From Verpa conica (taxonomy: Eukaryota > Ascomycota > Pezizomycetes > Pezizales > Morchellaceae), in NCBI GenBank assembly GCA_033030425.1, contig JAUFSD010000005.1, forward strand, positions 1,167,001 to 1,231,000: a stretch of DNA of 64,000 bases. The letters run 5' to 3'. The translations under genes were made by a program, and so were the position numbers. Below, piece by piece: positions 1 through 10,995 of this stretch (its first letter is position 1; each line of letters begins with the position of its first letter). The notes below the pieces were generated by a model. That model was not told the origin of the DNA. It did not search any database and saw nothing but the letters and a program-made list of their open reading frames with translations.

Positions 1-1212
1 TAGGCCTACTCTCCAAAGGACTCCTCTAAGGACTTCTCGTGTAGGGGGTAGAAGAAAGGCATAGAGTTTTATCCTTTTTCTCCGCTTCTTTTGACTCGTG
101 ACGAACGAGGGGTGGAGTTTGGGAGTTTTGGGCGGTTCTAGATTTAGGAGGTGAATGAATTAAAGTTATGTTTGGAAGTTTCAAGAAATTTTGCTACTCT
201 CGTGACCTTGAAGTGTATTTTTTATTTATCGTAGAGGTGTAAAAGACCCACCGAAGCCTATGGATATCTAAGTGGATCTAGGGCTGAAAGTACACTCCGG
301 TAGAATTGACTTTGAATTGCACAAAACTTATGTTGGTGGCGCCTGGGGTTGATAGCCGGCTATGTAACAAGGGTTAGTTTTTAAAGCATTGACCCTTGAC
401 AGCACAAGAGGATTAAATCAATATCATGCGGGGAACAGACCTCGCGAATCGTGACTAGATTTGGTTGCTTTAAACAATTATCTAGGCTGAAGGGGTAAAC
501 CAGAGTGCCCATTAAGAATAAAAATTAGATTCTAGACCGGAATATGACTGCATCTGTAGGTGAAGGTACCGGGAATCTTGGCATGGAGCATAGTAGATCA
601 CCCTAGAATATTTATGTAGGGTACCGTGAGGATAAGAGATGCCACCAGCTGGGGAGGCTGCGGGACTATTTCACATATAGTAAGTCTTTTCTTCATCTGG
701 CTGTGGAGAATAATAGCCCCACCTCAGCTTCAACACGCGTTGATTAAGCGATGAGGGACCCTGCTGCAGATCTGGAGTGGGACAACCTACATGCATGTCG
801 ACACGCCGCATGGCGTTGTCAGAAAAGGTACCAGAGTTTCGATCTCAAAACAGAGGTTGCTCACGCGAGTGGTGGGCTCGGTAGGTTGTAGGCCATCCTA
901 GAGCCGGTTTGACTTGCCCCTCCACCGGCACTGTGGTCTCGATGGGGTTTGCGTTCACTCAGCCCTGGCTAGATTTACCCTCGCTCGGTTTACTGAGTAC
1001 CCGGCAGCCGAGTAACGTTTTAAAGTTACAGGGTGGGGATATAAACACCACATGGGAGTAATACCTTTAATCCTTTTCCTATCTAGAGCACTTGTACTCC
1101 GGAATGTTACACTGAATGGCATCTTCCGCTACACCTAGATCCTAGAACCTGCTTACCACCTAACATCTGGTATCATCAATAATCAATCAAACATCGGCGA
1201 CTTATTGCACAC
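1..1212. other. Intergenic flank left of transposon E1
   Basis: No open frame of useful length, RNA gene or repeat that I can support is visible in this stretch. The target-site duplication of the transposon follows at its right end. Confidence 0.5.
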
Positions 1213-1218
1213 CATACC
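1213..1218. repeat. Target-site duplication of E1, left copy (CATACC)
   Basis: The six bases CATACC lie directly outside the left inverted terminus. The same six bases directly follow the right terminus at 7154-7159. This is expected of a duplicated integration target. Confidence 0.8.
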
Positions 1219-1246
1219 TACGGCGGCACGTAGTTACAAAGGTCCA
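1219..1246 (+). repeat. E1 left terminal inverted repeat
   Basis: These 28 bp are the reverse complement of 7126-7153, with one mismatch that is a T/C transition at position 16. Beyond base 28 the similarity continues more weakly, with a shared CGGGT-GCA stretch after small gaps. Confidence 0.88.
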
Positions 1247-1308
1247 GACAGCCGGGTAGCAGCGCCCAGCAAAATTTGGCCGACAGCCATGATTCGCTTA
1301 TAACCCAA

Positions 1309-1410
1309 ACTTTTTTTTCTACCCACCCACCCACGCTGCTTATCCCCTGCCCCCTGCCCCCTGCCCCTGCCCCCTGCCCTCCTACTCCCCTCCACTTTGC
1401 TTCTCCAGTT
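1309..1410 (+). promoter_or_regulatory. Pyrimidine-rich promoter tract upstream of E1 oxygenase
   Basis: The plus strand is almost purely C/T here: a T8 run, then ACCC repeats, then several CCCCTG units. It ends about 75 bases before the oxygenase ATG. CT-rich tracts just upstream of starts are common in filamentous-fungal promoters. No TATA box is obvious. Confidence 0.4.
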
Positions 1411-1485
1411 TCCTCGAACTAGTAACTGCCTTAGAGTATCAACTTGTGTACACTGTTGAGATTTAAGTAGTGAAAATTTGAAAAC

Positions 1486-2972
1486 ATGGTTAAGAGAAAG
1501 CTGGAAAACAAAAATTCCTCGAGCTTTATTTATGATGCCTTTTGTATGCTTGCGAGCAATCTTCTAAAATCCCCTAATCTTTTTGACTCCTTTCTTTCTT
1601 CCTTCGAAACCACCAACAGAGCCATTATTAGCGAGTTTGTAAGAAATGGACTTTCAGAAATGGATCTTTACTTTCATGATGAATTGTCAGATTCCGATCT
1701 CTTTTCCCAATTTATAAACCATCTTTCAGTTTGTAAAACTTGTATATCCAATGCAACTCTCACTTCGGGCCTATCAACTATGCGGACCCAACAAAAAGAA
1801 TATCGGAAAGAGCATAATCTTTTAGTGCTAAAGCTAGGACTTTCTCGGAAACCAGCTTCTCGAGATGCATTTCTTGCCGACCTTGAATCAGCTTTACCAG
1901 TTAAACTTCTCGACAATCCTTTTCCTCCACCAAACACTTGGGTTTCTTTATCAGAAAGTATTACTTCGTTATGGGAAACTCATTTGGCAACAATTCGCTT
2001 GAATGATAAAAGACATACAAGACGAGCAATTCTTACCTGCACCAACTTGGATCAATGGCAAAAAATTATTACCGAAAATGAAAGCTGCATTGTCAGAAAT
2101 GAAACTGGTGAACTAGTTTGTATTGTGATTAGAAATTTCATTGATGATGAAACTACTCGTGCTTGGGCCGATGGAATTATTGCAGCTGCAATTGACAGAA
2201 AAAAGAGTGTTCGAGTAAGTCAAAATTCAATTTCCCTAAAAATTTAAACTATTATTAACTTATAATATAGTTGGATGATCCAGGAAAATTAGTTCTCGAA
2301 GGATATTCAGCAGGAGCTTTAAGTCAACCAAGTTTTGCATGGACTCAAAATCTTCTTTCAAAAAATTACACTCCAAATCAACTTGCCGAATTAAAATACC
2401 AAAGTGCATCAGTATTTGCTCTATTTTGGAATGTTTCCAGACAAATTCTTCCACCTGCTGTTATTGACGATTACAACAAATATTTGGAGGAAAACTTGAT
2501 GTGTCGAATGAATTTGGTTACCAGAAAACCAGATATTGTTGGAAGCTATTCAATTGGTCGGCATACTTTTAACAGCTGTGAATTGGCTCCACCATTGGGG
2601 CATTTTGCCAAAAATTATATTCGATATACTCATAAAGAATACAATGCAACAAAATACATGATTGCTTGGACAACAAATCGGAGTACTACAAAAGGTAAAG
2701 AAGCTGGTGGACATTTCTATATAGCTGATTATGGAATCTTGATTGAAGGGTCTTCCAATTCACTCGTGGTTTGGGAACCTGGTAAATACCATGGTACAAC
2801 TTTGACAGCAATTGACCCGATGGATTTAAATCCAGATTTTGTTCAAAGTGGTGTTAGTATTGCACTTTCTAATAGACTTGCGAAAGCTTGGAAATTGTCT
2901 TGCCAACAGGAATTGACGATGGAGGAGGAAAAAATGGCTTTAGAAAATGATTCTGATGGAGAAGAAAAATAG
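1486..2972 (+). CDS. 2OG-Fe(II) oxygenase-like protein of E1
   Basis: Exons are 1486-2214 and 2271-2972; a 56-bp intron (GTAAGT...ATAG) joins them in phase 0 to give 476 aa. The C-terminal half has the layout of a double-stranded beta-helix oxygenase. VIRNFIDDE near residue 213 resembles the usual entry segment. A candidate H-x-E metal motif is H364-K-E366 (YTHKEY). Then come GGHFYIADYG near 389 and a second candidate metal histidine, H417, in WEPGKYHGTTL. A late QSGVSIALSNR with R445 could bind 2-oxoglutarate. The closest family I can name is the fungal Tet-like 2OG-Fe(II) oxygenases, linked to TET/JBP, which act on nucleic-acid bases. Substrate is unknown. The acidic tail ends DGEEK. The gene converges on the transposase, with only 34 bp between stop codons. 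The use of E rather than D in the first motif lowers certainty about activity. Confidence 0.75.
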
Positions 2973-3006
2973 ATTAACTTTGTAGTTTAACTTAATACTA
3001 AATTAC

Positions 3007-4793
3007 TTAATAATCTGTATTATCACTAGAATCTGAATCTGTATAATCATCTTCGCTTTCTCCTAAAAATTCTGCTTCTGGTACAATAGCAGGCAGTTGA
3101 TTTTCTTGATGATATGTGATTTCCTTAGGCTTTGCAAGTAATGAAAGAATCGGATTCTGATTGCCTTTAGCAACATGACTTCTAATATTTGCTCGTAGGA
3201 AACAATACATAATATAGTGTAATTGAAGTCCATTAGCTGCTCGTTCTTCATATTTCACCCTGGAAGGATATCCACCTTTTGTAAGGAGTTTATTACAATA
3301 TTGCATTGTTATATCGGGAAGATAAATATTATGATCTAGATTTAGAGTAAGTTTAGCTTATTTAATTAATTAGAGAATTGTCTTACCATAATATTCACTA
3401 GTATTTCTATTTTTCAACATATTGTCACGAATATATTGTACTTGATCGAAACATGGTTTTTGAGCATAGTTTATAATATTATCAGGTGGAAAATAATAGT
3501 TGTAGTAGGGTTCACCAGTTGGAAGATTTGGTCGGTTTGATTGCTTGCGAATCTTATGTTTATTCCATAAAGAAACAAACTCGTTTAATCGTTCTCTTAT
3601 CATAGGTAAATATATATAGAGAAGTGCAATATTGTCTTCAATACTAGTTTCACAAAAGAGATTCTCTTGCTGCAGTAATATAAAATAAGACTAAAATATA
3701 TAATCAGCTTTATAGAAATAGATATATTAAAATAATAGTTACCTTCCACTCGACTGTTGCTCCTGAAGTAAGTCTCCCCCACCAGCTTTCAATTCGTACA
3801 TTTCTTGTTGAAGTCCCATACCAAAATGTTTCAGGAAATGTGATATTAGGTGTATCAACTTTATGTAAACTCCAAAAAGCTTCTGCGATCATCATGGTTT
3901 CAGAGCCCCTATCAGCACGAAGATGCATAGGAAGGCACGAATGCACACTAATGACTTCAAGAAACTGGCTTAAAACACTGACTCCTGTTCTTCCCGATAC
4001 TCCACAATAAAACCAAGGAACATATCGGGAATATGAATCAATCGCTGCATATATTTCCACTCCAAACATCTGTAGCTTTAGGTGACCATCAATTGACCAA
4101 CACCAGTTTGGGCCAGGGCAAACAAATTGTGTATGATGGCGATTGACACCTCGCCAGCGATTTTCTACACCAATCGGATCGATAATCCTCAATGATTGAG
4201 ATATTTGTTCACTATATTGTTTAAATTAGAAAGTAAATAAGATTGATAGATTGATAACTTACTGAGAAGCTAAAACTCCTAAGTTTCGTAGATGAATCCA
4301 TACCGATCGTCTTCCAGCTAAAGTAATTTTCCCTTTTTCTAATTCTGTCTCAATAATTTCTCGTAACCTAACATCTCTATTGTTTCCTTGTAAGGAAAGT
4401 GATTGTTGTCTAAACATTCCCATGGATTTTCGAATTGTTTGTAATCTTCGTAATTCAATTTTATATCCATTGATTTTTAAAATCTGTAAACTAGATTAAT
4501 CAAAAGTTAAAAATATACAGAAATAGAATTACCCTTAATATTTTTTGATCATTTAAGCACTTGATCCAAAAGAGAAATGCAATTTCTACTCGCAGTGATG
4601 GTGTATCCTCTGATTGGAGATTTTTAGTGAATGACCATTCTTTTAGTTTAGCCATTAGTGTCGAGCGAGAACACATAATTCCTTGGGATTTAAGGCTTTG
4701 AAGAGTATAGTCGACTGTATTGTTGTGCTCAATATATGTGTTGTATATAAAAGCTTTCTGATTAGAGAGGAGCTGAGAAACTGTAGGAGACAT
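3007..4793 (-). CDS. DDE integrase-type transposase of E1
   Basis: Five exons on the minus strand (4793-4533, 4483-4263, 4211-3743, 3669-3387, 3335-3007) join in frame to 520 aa; introns are 49, 51, 73 and 51 bp. Residues 1-87 hold a helix-turn-helix-like segment (CSRSTLMAKLKEWSF) resembling fungal Clr5-type N-termini. The middle is an integrase core with D202 in CWSIDGHLKL, D261 in LRADRGSE and E302 in NVRIESWWG, a DDE spacing typical of retroviral-like integrases. NLFCETSIEDNIALLYIYLP followed by RERLNEFVSLWNKHKIR matches the conserved C-terminal part of fungal and animal 'integrase core' proteins. The tail is acidic (DDYTDSDSSDNTDY). All catalytic residues are present and there is no stop or frameshift, so the enzyme could be active. 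It presumably cuts and joins the E1 termini. Confidence 0.88.
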
Positions 4794-4890
4794 GGAATGT
4801 ATAAATAAATTTTCAATTCAATAGAAAGTATTAAAGTTAACTTGAATGTATTTCAACAGTTGGTATAAGCAACTATTTCTACTTGTTGAA

Positions 4891-5160
4891 TCACCACTAC
4901 CCATCAGGCCACCACTACCCTTCGAGCCACCACTACCCTTTGAGCCACCACTATCCATCGGGCCACCACTATCTGTCTGGCCTCCACTACCCGTTGGGCC
5001 TCCGCTACCCGTCTGGCCTCCACTACCCGTCAGGCCTCCGCTACCCGTCGGGCCACCACTACCCGTCGGGCCACCACTACCCATCGGGCCTCCGCTACCC
5101 GTCGGGCCACCACTACCCATTGGGCTACTACTACTTGTTGGGCCATCACTATCTGTCGAA
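4891..5160. repeat. 18-bp minisatellite between two E1 genes
   Basis: About 15 copies of an 18-bp unit close to GGGCCACCACTACCCGTC lie in the 460-bp space between the divergent transposase and third gene. The unit is a multiple of three, so both strands stay open and give Pro-rich or Gly-Ser-rich spurious reading frames. It may separate or drive the two divergent promoters. Confidence 0.85.
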
Positions 5161-5252
5161 CTACTACCATTTATTACTTTTTTCCCCCTAATATAAACCT
5201 TTGCTCACTACTATACGATCTACCTGCAAATCTCAATTACTTTTTTACTATC

Positions 5253-6690
5253 ATGTCTTCATCAATTACATATCCTGTTGAGTACTGTGGCAAACGAGAA
5301 AACACAATTCATGCAAAGACAACTGATTTTGTATTTCGGTGTTGTGGTGAAAAAGTTCCATCTCATTTACATCTTAAAACACTGCAACTTCGATCAAGAA
5401 ACAAATCACCACCCCCATCTGGTACTCTCAAAATAGGAAAGCGAAAAGATAAAGGAAAAAGTAAAGCTTTGCCAGTACTCCCTGATACTGTTTTAATTAT
5501 ATCCAGTCCTGAACTATCACCAATTGAAGAATCTATAATAAAAGCAGGTCAGTTAACCGACCGAACAATTGTTGAATCATACCGACAAAGCTCAATTAAA
5601 AAAACTACAGAAAACAAATCCCAAAACAAATCCCAGTATGGACTAGCACCTGCTATTTCCTTTTCAACTACCGAATTATCTAAAAGAACTAGTGCTCGAG
5701 ATTCTCGAAAACTGGTTGTTTTTGTTGGCTCATGTACAGCTCGATGGTCATTATACAAAAATCTAGGTAGAGTTTGAACTCCATAATGCCTTTTTATATC
5801 TAATAATGTTTTAGGAGTTTCTTCCAAAGTTTTTGATAATCTTGATGAAGTAATTGAAGACTTTGATGAGTTTTCTCGCATGTTGTTAAATTCTTCTCCC
5901 AACTGGCTAGATGCCGAAGCGAATAATCTTGCATATTTGGATATACAACAAGTTATTTTAGCTACACAGTTCACTCCAAAAGAAGGTCCACATCGTCTAG
6001 AAGCTCGAAAAAAATCAGTTACTGTTTCTGAATTTTTAATGGACTTTCCTGGTGGTGCTTCGACAAAGATTTTTATAATCGTCAAGTATCAGTCAGCTGA
6101 AGAAAGAGCTGAACAAATTCGGATACACCAAGAATCGTCTAATTTATTTCTACAAAACATCAAATCAGAACATAAGATTGAGATTGATAGTTTGGTAAAA
6201 ACAAAAGAAAAATCGGATGAAATGACAGATCCATCAACTAGTTTGGAGGTAGGTTTCAAATATATACAGATAAAAAATCTCAACTAATATATAATATACA
6301 ATTATTCTATAGTTAATAGATACAACTCTACCAGTTAAACGAACTGTATCCATGCGTCAAATATCCGACCCACAATCGTCCTCTCCTATTCCAAAAAAGA
6401 ACCGATATATATCTCCCGATCTACCAATATTACCGACTCTGGAGTTTGGAGAATCAGTTATCCAATATACTCAACCTCGTGGTATAGCTTCCTCTCCACC
6501 CGAAATGCCTGGTCCTATTTCTTTTATAGTACATAATCGGGAGTTCTCTGGCAGAGATATTGATACAGATATTATATTAGATACAAATGAAATGGATACA
6601 GAAATATCTCAAGTAGAGACTGGGCGAAAATATCTGTTAAGAAAACATAGCTGTAAAGAATTTAAAAATTCTTATAAAGAGGGAAAATAG
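5253..6690 (+). CDS. Unknown third protein of E1
   Basis: Three exons (5253-5766, 5815-6248, 6313-6690) with 48- and 64-bp introns keep one frame and give 441 aa. I do not recognise the family. The N-terminus has a Cys/His patch (RCCGEKVPSHLH, near residues 29-40) that could bind a metal. A basic, Ser/Pro-rich segment with KRKDKGKSK follows. The middle has a predicted helical region (DNLDEVIEDFDEFSRMLLNS) and a strand-like FLMDFPGGASTKIFIIVKY. A charged segment around EERAEQIRIHQES could be a short coiled coil. The gene is divergent from the transposase. Its position inside the element suggests an accessory DNA-binding or regulatory role; that is inference from place only. Confidence 0.8.
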
Positions 6691-7125
6691 TTTTTTGTAA
6701 AATTTAATTTATATGTTTGGGCAGCAAAACGAGTCACCCCAGCCATCCTTTCCACACTTAATCACCTGCCATCTGGTGGGCTTGGTAGGAGCACCATTAG
6801 CCGTTTCAAGCAGACGATAATGCAGTAAGGAATAGCTGGGGAATTACACCACAGTTCTTCGTGGGGGCAACCCTCTTACCCGTTTTAGGGGTCCCTCAAT
6901 TAGAAATCTTACCATAGAACAATCTTAAATTTCTTAAAGAAAGTCCCAAACCGAAGGGATTTGAACCTAAGTCCATTCCTCATTGAGTGGTAAGATAGCT
7001 GTCAGTTATTTCTACTATACTATCAGATATATTTTACTTTAAAATTAAATCTTCATGTAAGCAACTCTTTTACAAGTATTTGATTAGGTGGTTGCACAAT
7101 GTTGGTTGCCACCCGAATGTCAGAT
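6691..7125. other. Non-coding right end of E1
   Basis: No open frame is present between the third gene and the right terminus. On the minus strand GGTTCAAATCCC (about 6953-6964) looks like a pol III B-box, but no tRNA fold could be drawn around it. Confidence 0.5.
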
Positions 7126-7153
7126 TGGACCTTTGTAGCTACGTGCCGCCGTA
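7126..7153 (-). repeat. E1 right terminal inverted repeat
   Basis: Reverse complement of 1219-1246 with one transition. It is directly followed by the second CATACC copy at 7154-7159. Confidence 0.88.
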
Positions 7154-7159
7154 CATACC
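7154..7159. repeat. Target-site duplication of E1, right copy (CATACC)
   Basis: Identical to 1213-1218 and immediately outside the right terminus. Confidence 0.8.
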
Positions 7160-8974
7160 CGACATGTAGGTAGATAATAAACAGAAGTGCTGGTTTGTGT
7201 ATTACACTACTCTCTGAAATGCCTAAGTAGAACGCGCCACAATATAATATTCAGCTACCTAAACTTCCGATGTTCACCGCTCTCAGTCTGTGTTCACGAT
7301 GGCCGGATAAAGAAAGGGTCTTGGCAATAAGATAGCGATATACAAGTTATTAGATTATTAATGCAGCACAGTCGAAAATGGCCAATGTGGCGCTTGCAGC
7401 TAGCACTCTAGCCGTAATCGTTTCTTGGCAGGGTCTCCAACTCAGGGGTCCTAGCCAATAGGAAGATAGTGGATGAACGTATCAAATATCCGACCAGCAG
7501 TGGCGATTGTGCATTCAACTTGCTTTCACAGAAGATATCACCATCTTACTGTCTGTATATCCGATCGGATTGGGTCGTTTAGTGCCCCTTGGTTGCTTGT
7601 TGTACATACTGCTGGCGTATCACAGTAACCAAGTAACCCCGGCTAGAATCCTGAGGTTTACCATACTTTGGCATTTGGCTGTTCTAGTAGAGTCTACAGT
7701 GGAGCCCATAGCAGAATGTACTGTATAACCGTTTAGAGTTCCTGGGCTATTTCGGTGTGTAGCTTTGAGTAGTGCTTCTTTTGGTTAGTGGAAGCTCAAG
7801 AGGTGGAGTCGGGGATCAATATAAGGAACGATCAAACGAGGTGAGAATTAGCTTTCCTTCGCTAAGTTTGCATTTGTATAGCCTATATATTCATATACTG
7901 AGCCGTAAACGTGCGCCGGGGGGCTCAGGTGGCCAACACCATCCCTATAAACAGTACAGACTGGAAGCGGGGGCATATTGCCGTCGAACCGTCTGGGGGA
8001 GTGCAATCAGTGGCTGCTACTGAAATTCCGAGGTCGGGCACGGACCATATGAATTAAGCATAGAGAAATGGGCACGGGCCGTAGTTGCGATCGCGAGTGA
8101 TCATCCGTGAACATGCCGGCACTTATTCGTCACACAGTCTCTTGCTCGGTAGACGATAACACCAAGACTTTTGTGTCACATGTTCTTGCAACACTTATGG
8201 CACGCTAAATTTTAATCGCCACCCGCCCATTCACCGCGCCGGGTAAAGGGTTTCGGAGGTAGCGAGAGCGGTACACAGATTATTAGATTATTAGCACTAT
8301 ACAGATCTAAAGCAGGCACATAGAATCAGTAGACTAACCGTAATAACTACTTTGTGAGACACCTACTGAGGTTTCTGAGACATAGGTGGCATTGGTTATG
8401 GTGGGTACGTACAAACATTTGGGGCTAATATTCTTGCCTGAAAGTAGTGCTAATCTTCTTAGCATCTGTAATATGACTTGTAGGTTTGAATCTAGTTTTG
8501 CCTAGCTTTTCCATGTGCAGCTTTTCCAGTCCTGGTACCACTTCCCCTACTCGAGGTTTTTCTTAAGATATGTAGTGATATTAGGTGATGATTCCACTTT
8601 AATGGCATGTATTCTCTTTTGTGCTGGAATAATGACCCCAGTTAGACCAGAGCTCCATGAAAGGATAAAGTAGTAGGTAGATATCAGAACCCAGTAGGGC
8701 CTAGAATCTGGAGAATAGGGCAGAAAATTGAGTCTCGGTCAAACCGACAAGTGCATAGCCAATAATGTGATCAATTAAGATCCAGCAGTTCAATATCGAT
8801 GATTCGATCTTGGTCTGATGTTAGTGGAAAATGCCGAAGTACAGTTACACGGTTGTGAACCGGCATTATTAGCCTGCCTTCTTGCAGACATTTTAGGAAT
8901 CTGTGGAACGTGATTTCATATCTCCCGTGAATAAAGAATCTCCCGGCCACGACCAGCTATCGATCGTGATCCTC
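7160..8974. other. Intergenic, with a degenerate duplication
   Basis: No supportable gene. Two stretches, about 7300-7365 and 8235-8310, look like decayed copies of one sequence: both run from a GCCGG(A/G)TAAAG-like start to TTATTAGATTATTA. This is compatible with an old, mutated repeat. Confidence 0.35.
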
Positions 8975-8981
8975 ATATTTG

Positions 8982-8988
8982 TATAAAT
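8982..8988 (+). promoter_or_regulatory. TATA box of secreted-protein gene at 9075
   Basis: TATAAAT stands 93 bp before the ATG. CACAGCTCC follows a few bases later, but the full leader motif of the other secreted-protein genes is missing here. Confidence 0.5.
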
Positions 8989-9074
8989 TGTCCACAGCTC
9001 CCGCTCAATCCTCCCCCTCTCTCTACCATCCATCACACTCTTCTCATAGTCACAATCGCCTTTTATATATCACC

Positions 9075-9782
9075 ATGAAGCTAGAGTTCACTCTCCTCTC
9101 CCTGTTCGCCACTCTCGCGACCGTCTCTGCCGTGACTATCCGCGGGTTCACTGCTTACTCCTGCCCTATCTTTTCAGTGCAATGGGTTTGCTATAACATC
9201 CCCGCCGGTACCTGTTGTCTCTTCCCGCGTCCTATTCGCTCCATGCGTTGGACTCTTCCTACGGGCACGTATGTAAACCCATAAAACCTAGATATTCAGA
9301 ATATTACTAAAACCAAATAGTCGTGGTATCGGATACGCTGGCAAATACTGCACTAAGGGTGTATACAGCCCTGTCTACGGTCCTCGTACCAATTCCTGCT
9401 TCAACTATGCCGCATCGAGCTATCGTACTGTCCCCTCTAGCTCTCCACCCTCCTCATAGACTCTCTCGCTGACTATTTTTTCATAGCCGTCTACTCCGCA
9501 AAATGGCAAAATGGCACTTGTATCTGGCAGTGGAAGCGCTCCGTGATTCTTGAGCGCGAAGAGTGTGCCATCGAAGAAGGATGTGTAGAGCCAACTGCCC
9601 TCATCTATTCCCCCGACTCAGGAAAGACCAACAGAACCATTTCAGTCCCGGCCGGCAGTGTCGAGAAGGTTGCACTCCTCCTCGAAAGTGCAGATTATAA
9701 GAGTTTGGCATCGTTCAGTGACTTGAGAGGTATGAATAGTGGTTCTATTGATGGAGATGATGGAGATGATGCTAATGGATGA
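9075..9782 (+). CDS. Small secreted Cys-containing protein
   Basis: Three exons (9075-9268, 9321-9424, 9487-9782) with 52- and 62-bp introns give 197 aa. The first donor is GTATGT; the second (GTACTG) is weaker but restores the long frame downstream. Residues 1-19 (MKLEFTLLSLFATLATVSA) are a clear signal peptide. The mature part has at least nine cysteines, including a CC pair in AGTCCLFPRP and the clusters KYCTKGVY, TNSCFNY and GTCIWQW, which suggests disulfides. The end is acidic (GSIDGDDGDDANG). I do not recognise the family; a secreted effector-like or cell-wall-associated role is a guess from the signal peptide and Cys content. It is the first and only multi-exon member of the secreted-protein tract. 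Confidence 0.7.
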
Positions 9783-10462
9783 TCGATAGTGACCGACTTG
9801 GATAACTATGCAAGTGTGGATACTTATGATTTGGCGGAGGGTGAGGAGGTTGAATAAAGTAGCAGGGGGTAGAAAATCCAGATTTAGGTGTGGATCAAAA
9901 GTAGTGTGGACTTAGGTGGCGTGGGAATTGGGTGTCGTGGTGGGCTTGTTACACTAGGTTGAAATCAAATGTTGTAGCCTCCAGTCGCTGCAATCAACTT
10001 GCCAATATACATACATCCTATTCAATATTATAATTATCATGTCCCTTTCCGTTCTATTATCGTGCGTCATTTACATACAGTACATATACTTGAAAGACGG
10101 GAGGAACCTACAATAGGTTACGACGGGACGTGGTAGTTGGTGTGATCGGCAGTTCCATCTTGGTACTTTCCCGCGGTTATAATTTCAGGCTACGTTAGGC
10201 ATGTACCCTACATAGGTATTTTCTAAGGCAACTCCCACGTATGATAATGAATAAACCTCAACATCCGCTGCTCTATAGTCCTACACGTTGATGGATATAT
10301 GAGGAGTACCCTCTCAGGTTTTGACCCATTATTTAGAAGTTGTACAAATTTTCACGAATCAAGAAACCATTTATTTCCATAATCTCGTCTATATCAATTA
10401 CAAACTCCTGTTACTCCTTTAAAAAAAACATTATTCCACCCAAAACAAAAAAAAGAAAATCA
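9783..10462. other. Intergenic
   Basis: A/T-rich sequence between two convergent secreted-protein genes. No gene or repeat is seen. Confidence 0.4.
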
Positions 10463-10822
10463 TCACCAAATGATATTCTCCCTAGCTCTATCCATCCGGT
10501 GTTTCCTCAGTGCCGTCCTATTCTTTAATAAATCGGCAAGTAATACCCAATCGATTTTACCTGGCGGGGGTTTACCGCCATAAGTCGAGTTCGTCAATGC
10601 CGTCCCGTTCTTCGGTCTCCTAAGGATCGGGTGAATTCGGGGTCCCGGGAACAATCCTTCAGGTGGGCCACCTCCGTGGAGTCCCTCGCTGTGTGGCCCA
10701 CAGCCGCCGATACGGCCACACTCAAGGTTCTCCCAGCGGATTGGAATAAATGGGGCCGCAAGTATAGATGAGGCCGATGAGAGGATGATAAAAAAGGGGA
10801 GTGTGATTGCGGGGAGTTGCAT
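10463..10822 (-). CDS. Small secreted protein, Gly/Pro-rich
   Basis: A single exon gives 119 aa. Residues 1-22 (MQLPAITLPFFIILSSASSI and two more) form a signal peptide ending before AAPFIP. A cysteine pair follows at once in LECGRIGGCGP, then a Gly/Pro-rich part (GLHGGGPPEGLFPGPR) and two possible N-glycosylation sites (NGTALTNST). The C-terminus is basic (TALRKHRMDRARENIIW). The short C-x4-G-C pair just after the signal peptide recurs in the genes at 12293, 16492 and 17906. The shared leader motif lies upstream at 10922-10893. Function unknown. Confidence 0.65.
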   Translation of the reverse strand: MQLPAITLPFFIILSSASSILAAPFIPIRWENLECGRIGGCGPHSEGLHGGGPPEGLFPGPRIHPILRRPKNGTALTNSTYGGKPPPGKIDWVLLADLLKNRTALRKHRMDRARENIIW

Positions 10823-10892
10823 CGTGAGGTTTGTTTGTAAAAATGAATGTGGGTAAAATGGACAAAATGAATGTAGGGTTTATTGTAGGGCC

Positions 10893-10995
10893 AAATGAGT
10901 GTAATGTCTCGAGCACAGCTTGAGACGTTGGATAAGACTATCGATATAGAAGCTATGAATTGAAGGGGCTATCCGCGATACGAAGTAGTATATAT
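10893..10995 (-). promoter_or_regulatory. TATA plus shared leader motif of gene 10822
   Basis: On the minus strand a TATATAT box (10995-10989) is followed 67 bp later by AGCTGTGCTCGAGAC, ATTACACTCATTT (10919-10893 region). This matches the pattern AGCTGTGCT, AAGAC, CACATTCATT seen in front of seven other secreted-protein genes. Confidence 0.6.

Larger units (their letters stand above)
1219..7153. mobile_element. Complete DNA transposon E1 with oxygenase, DDE integrase and third gene
   Basis: The 5,935-bp unit is bounded by 28-bp inverted termini that match at 27 of 28 positions and begin TACGGCGGCACGTAG. It is flanked by the direct repeat CATACC. Inside are three spliced, uninterrupted genes: an oxygenase-like gene at 1486-2972 (+), a DDE integrase-type transposase at 3007-4793 (-), and an unknown gene at 5253-6690 (+). 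All seven inferred introns are 48-73 bp with GT-AG ends and keep the frame, so the copy looks young and possibly active. I cannot assign it to a superfamily: the transposase is of the retroviral-integrase-like 'integrase core' type found in fungi and animals, and I do not recall a named superfamily with these termini. Seen: termini, duplication, frames. Inferred: mobility. Confidence 0.9.

Noticed and set aside
4818..5196. Long Gly-Ser or Pro-rich open frames across 4818-5196 on both strands.
   Set aside because: They are products of the 18-bp minisatellite, whose length is a multiple of three; no promoter or intron logic supports them.
6940..7010. Possible tRNA or SINE head on the minus strand (GGTTCAAATCCC).
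   Set aside because: A B-box-like sequence is present, but no cloverleaf with paired T-stem and acceptor could be formed, and no A-box is convincing.
7507..7728. Hydrophobic 73-aa frame resembling membrane helices.
   Set aside because: It lacks an ATG, has no neighbouring exons, and I could not match it to a family.
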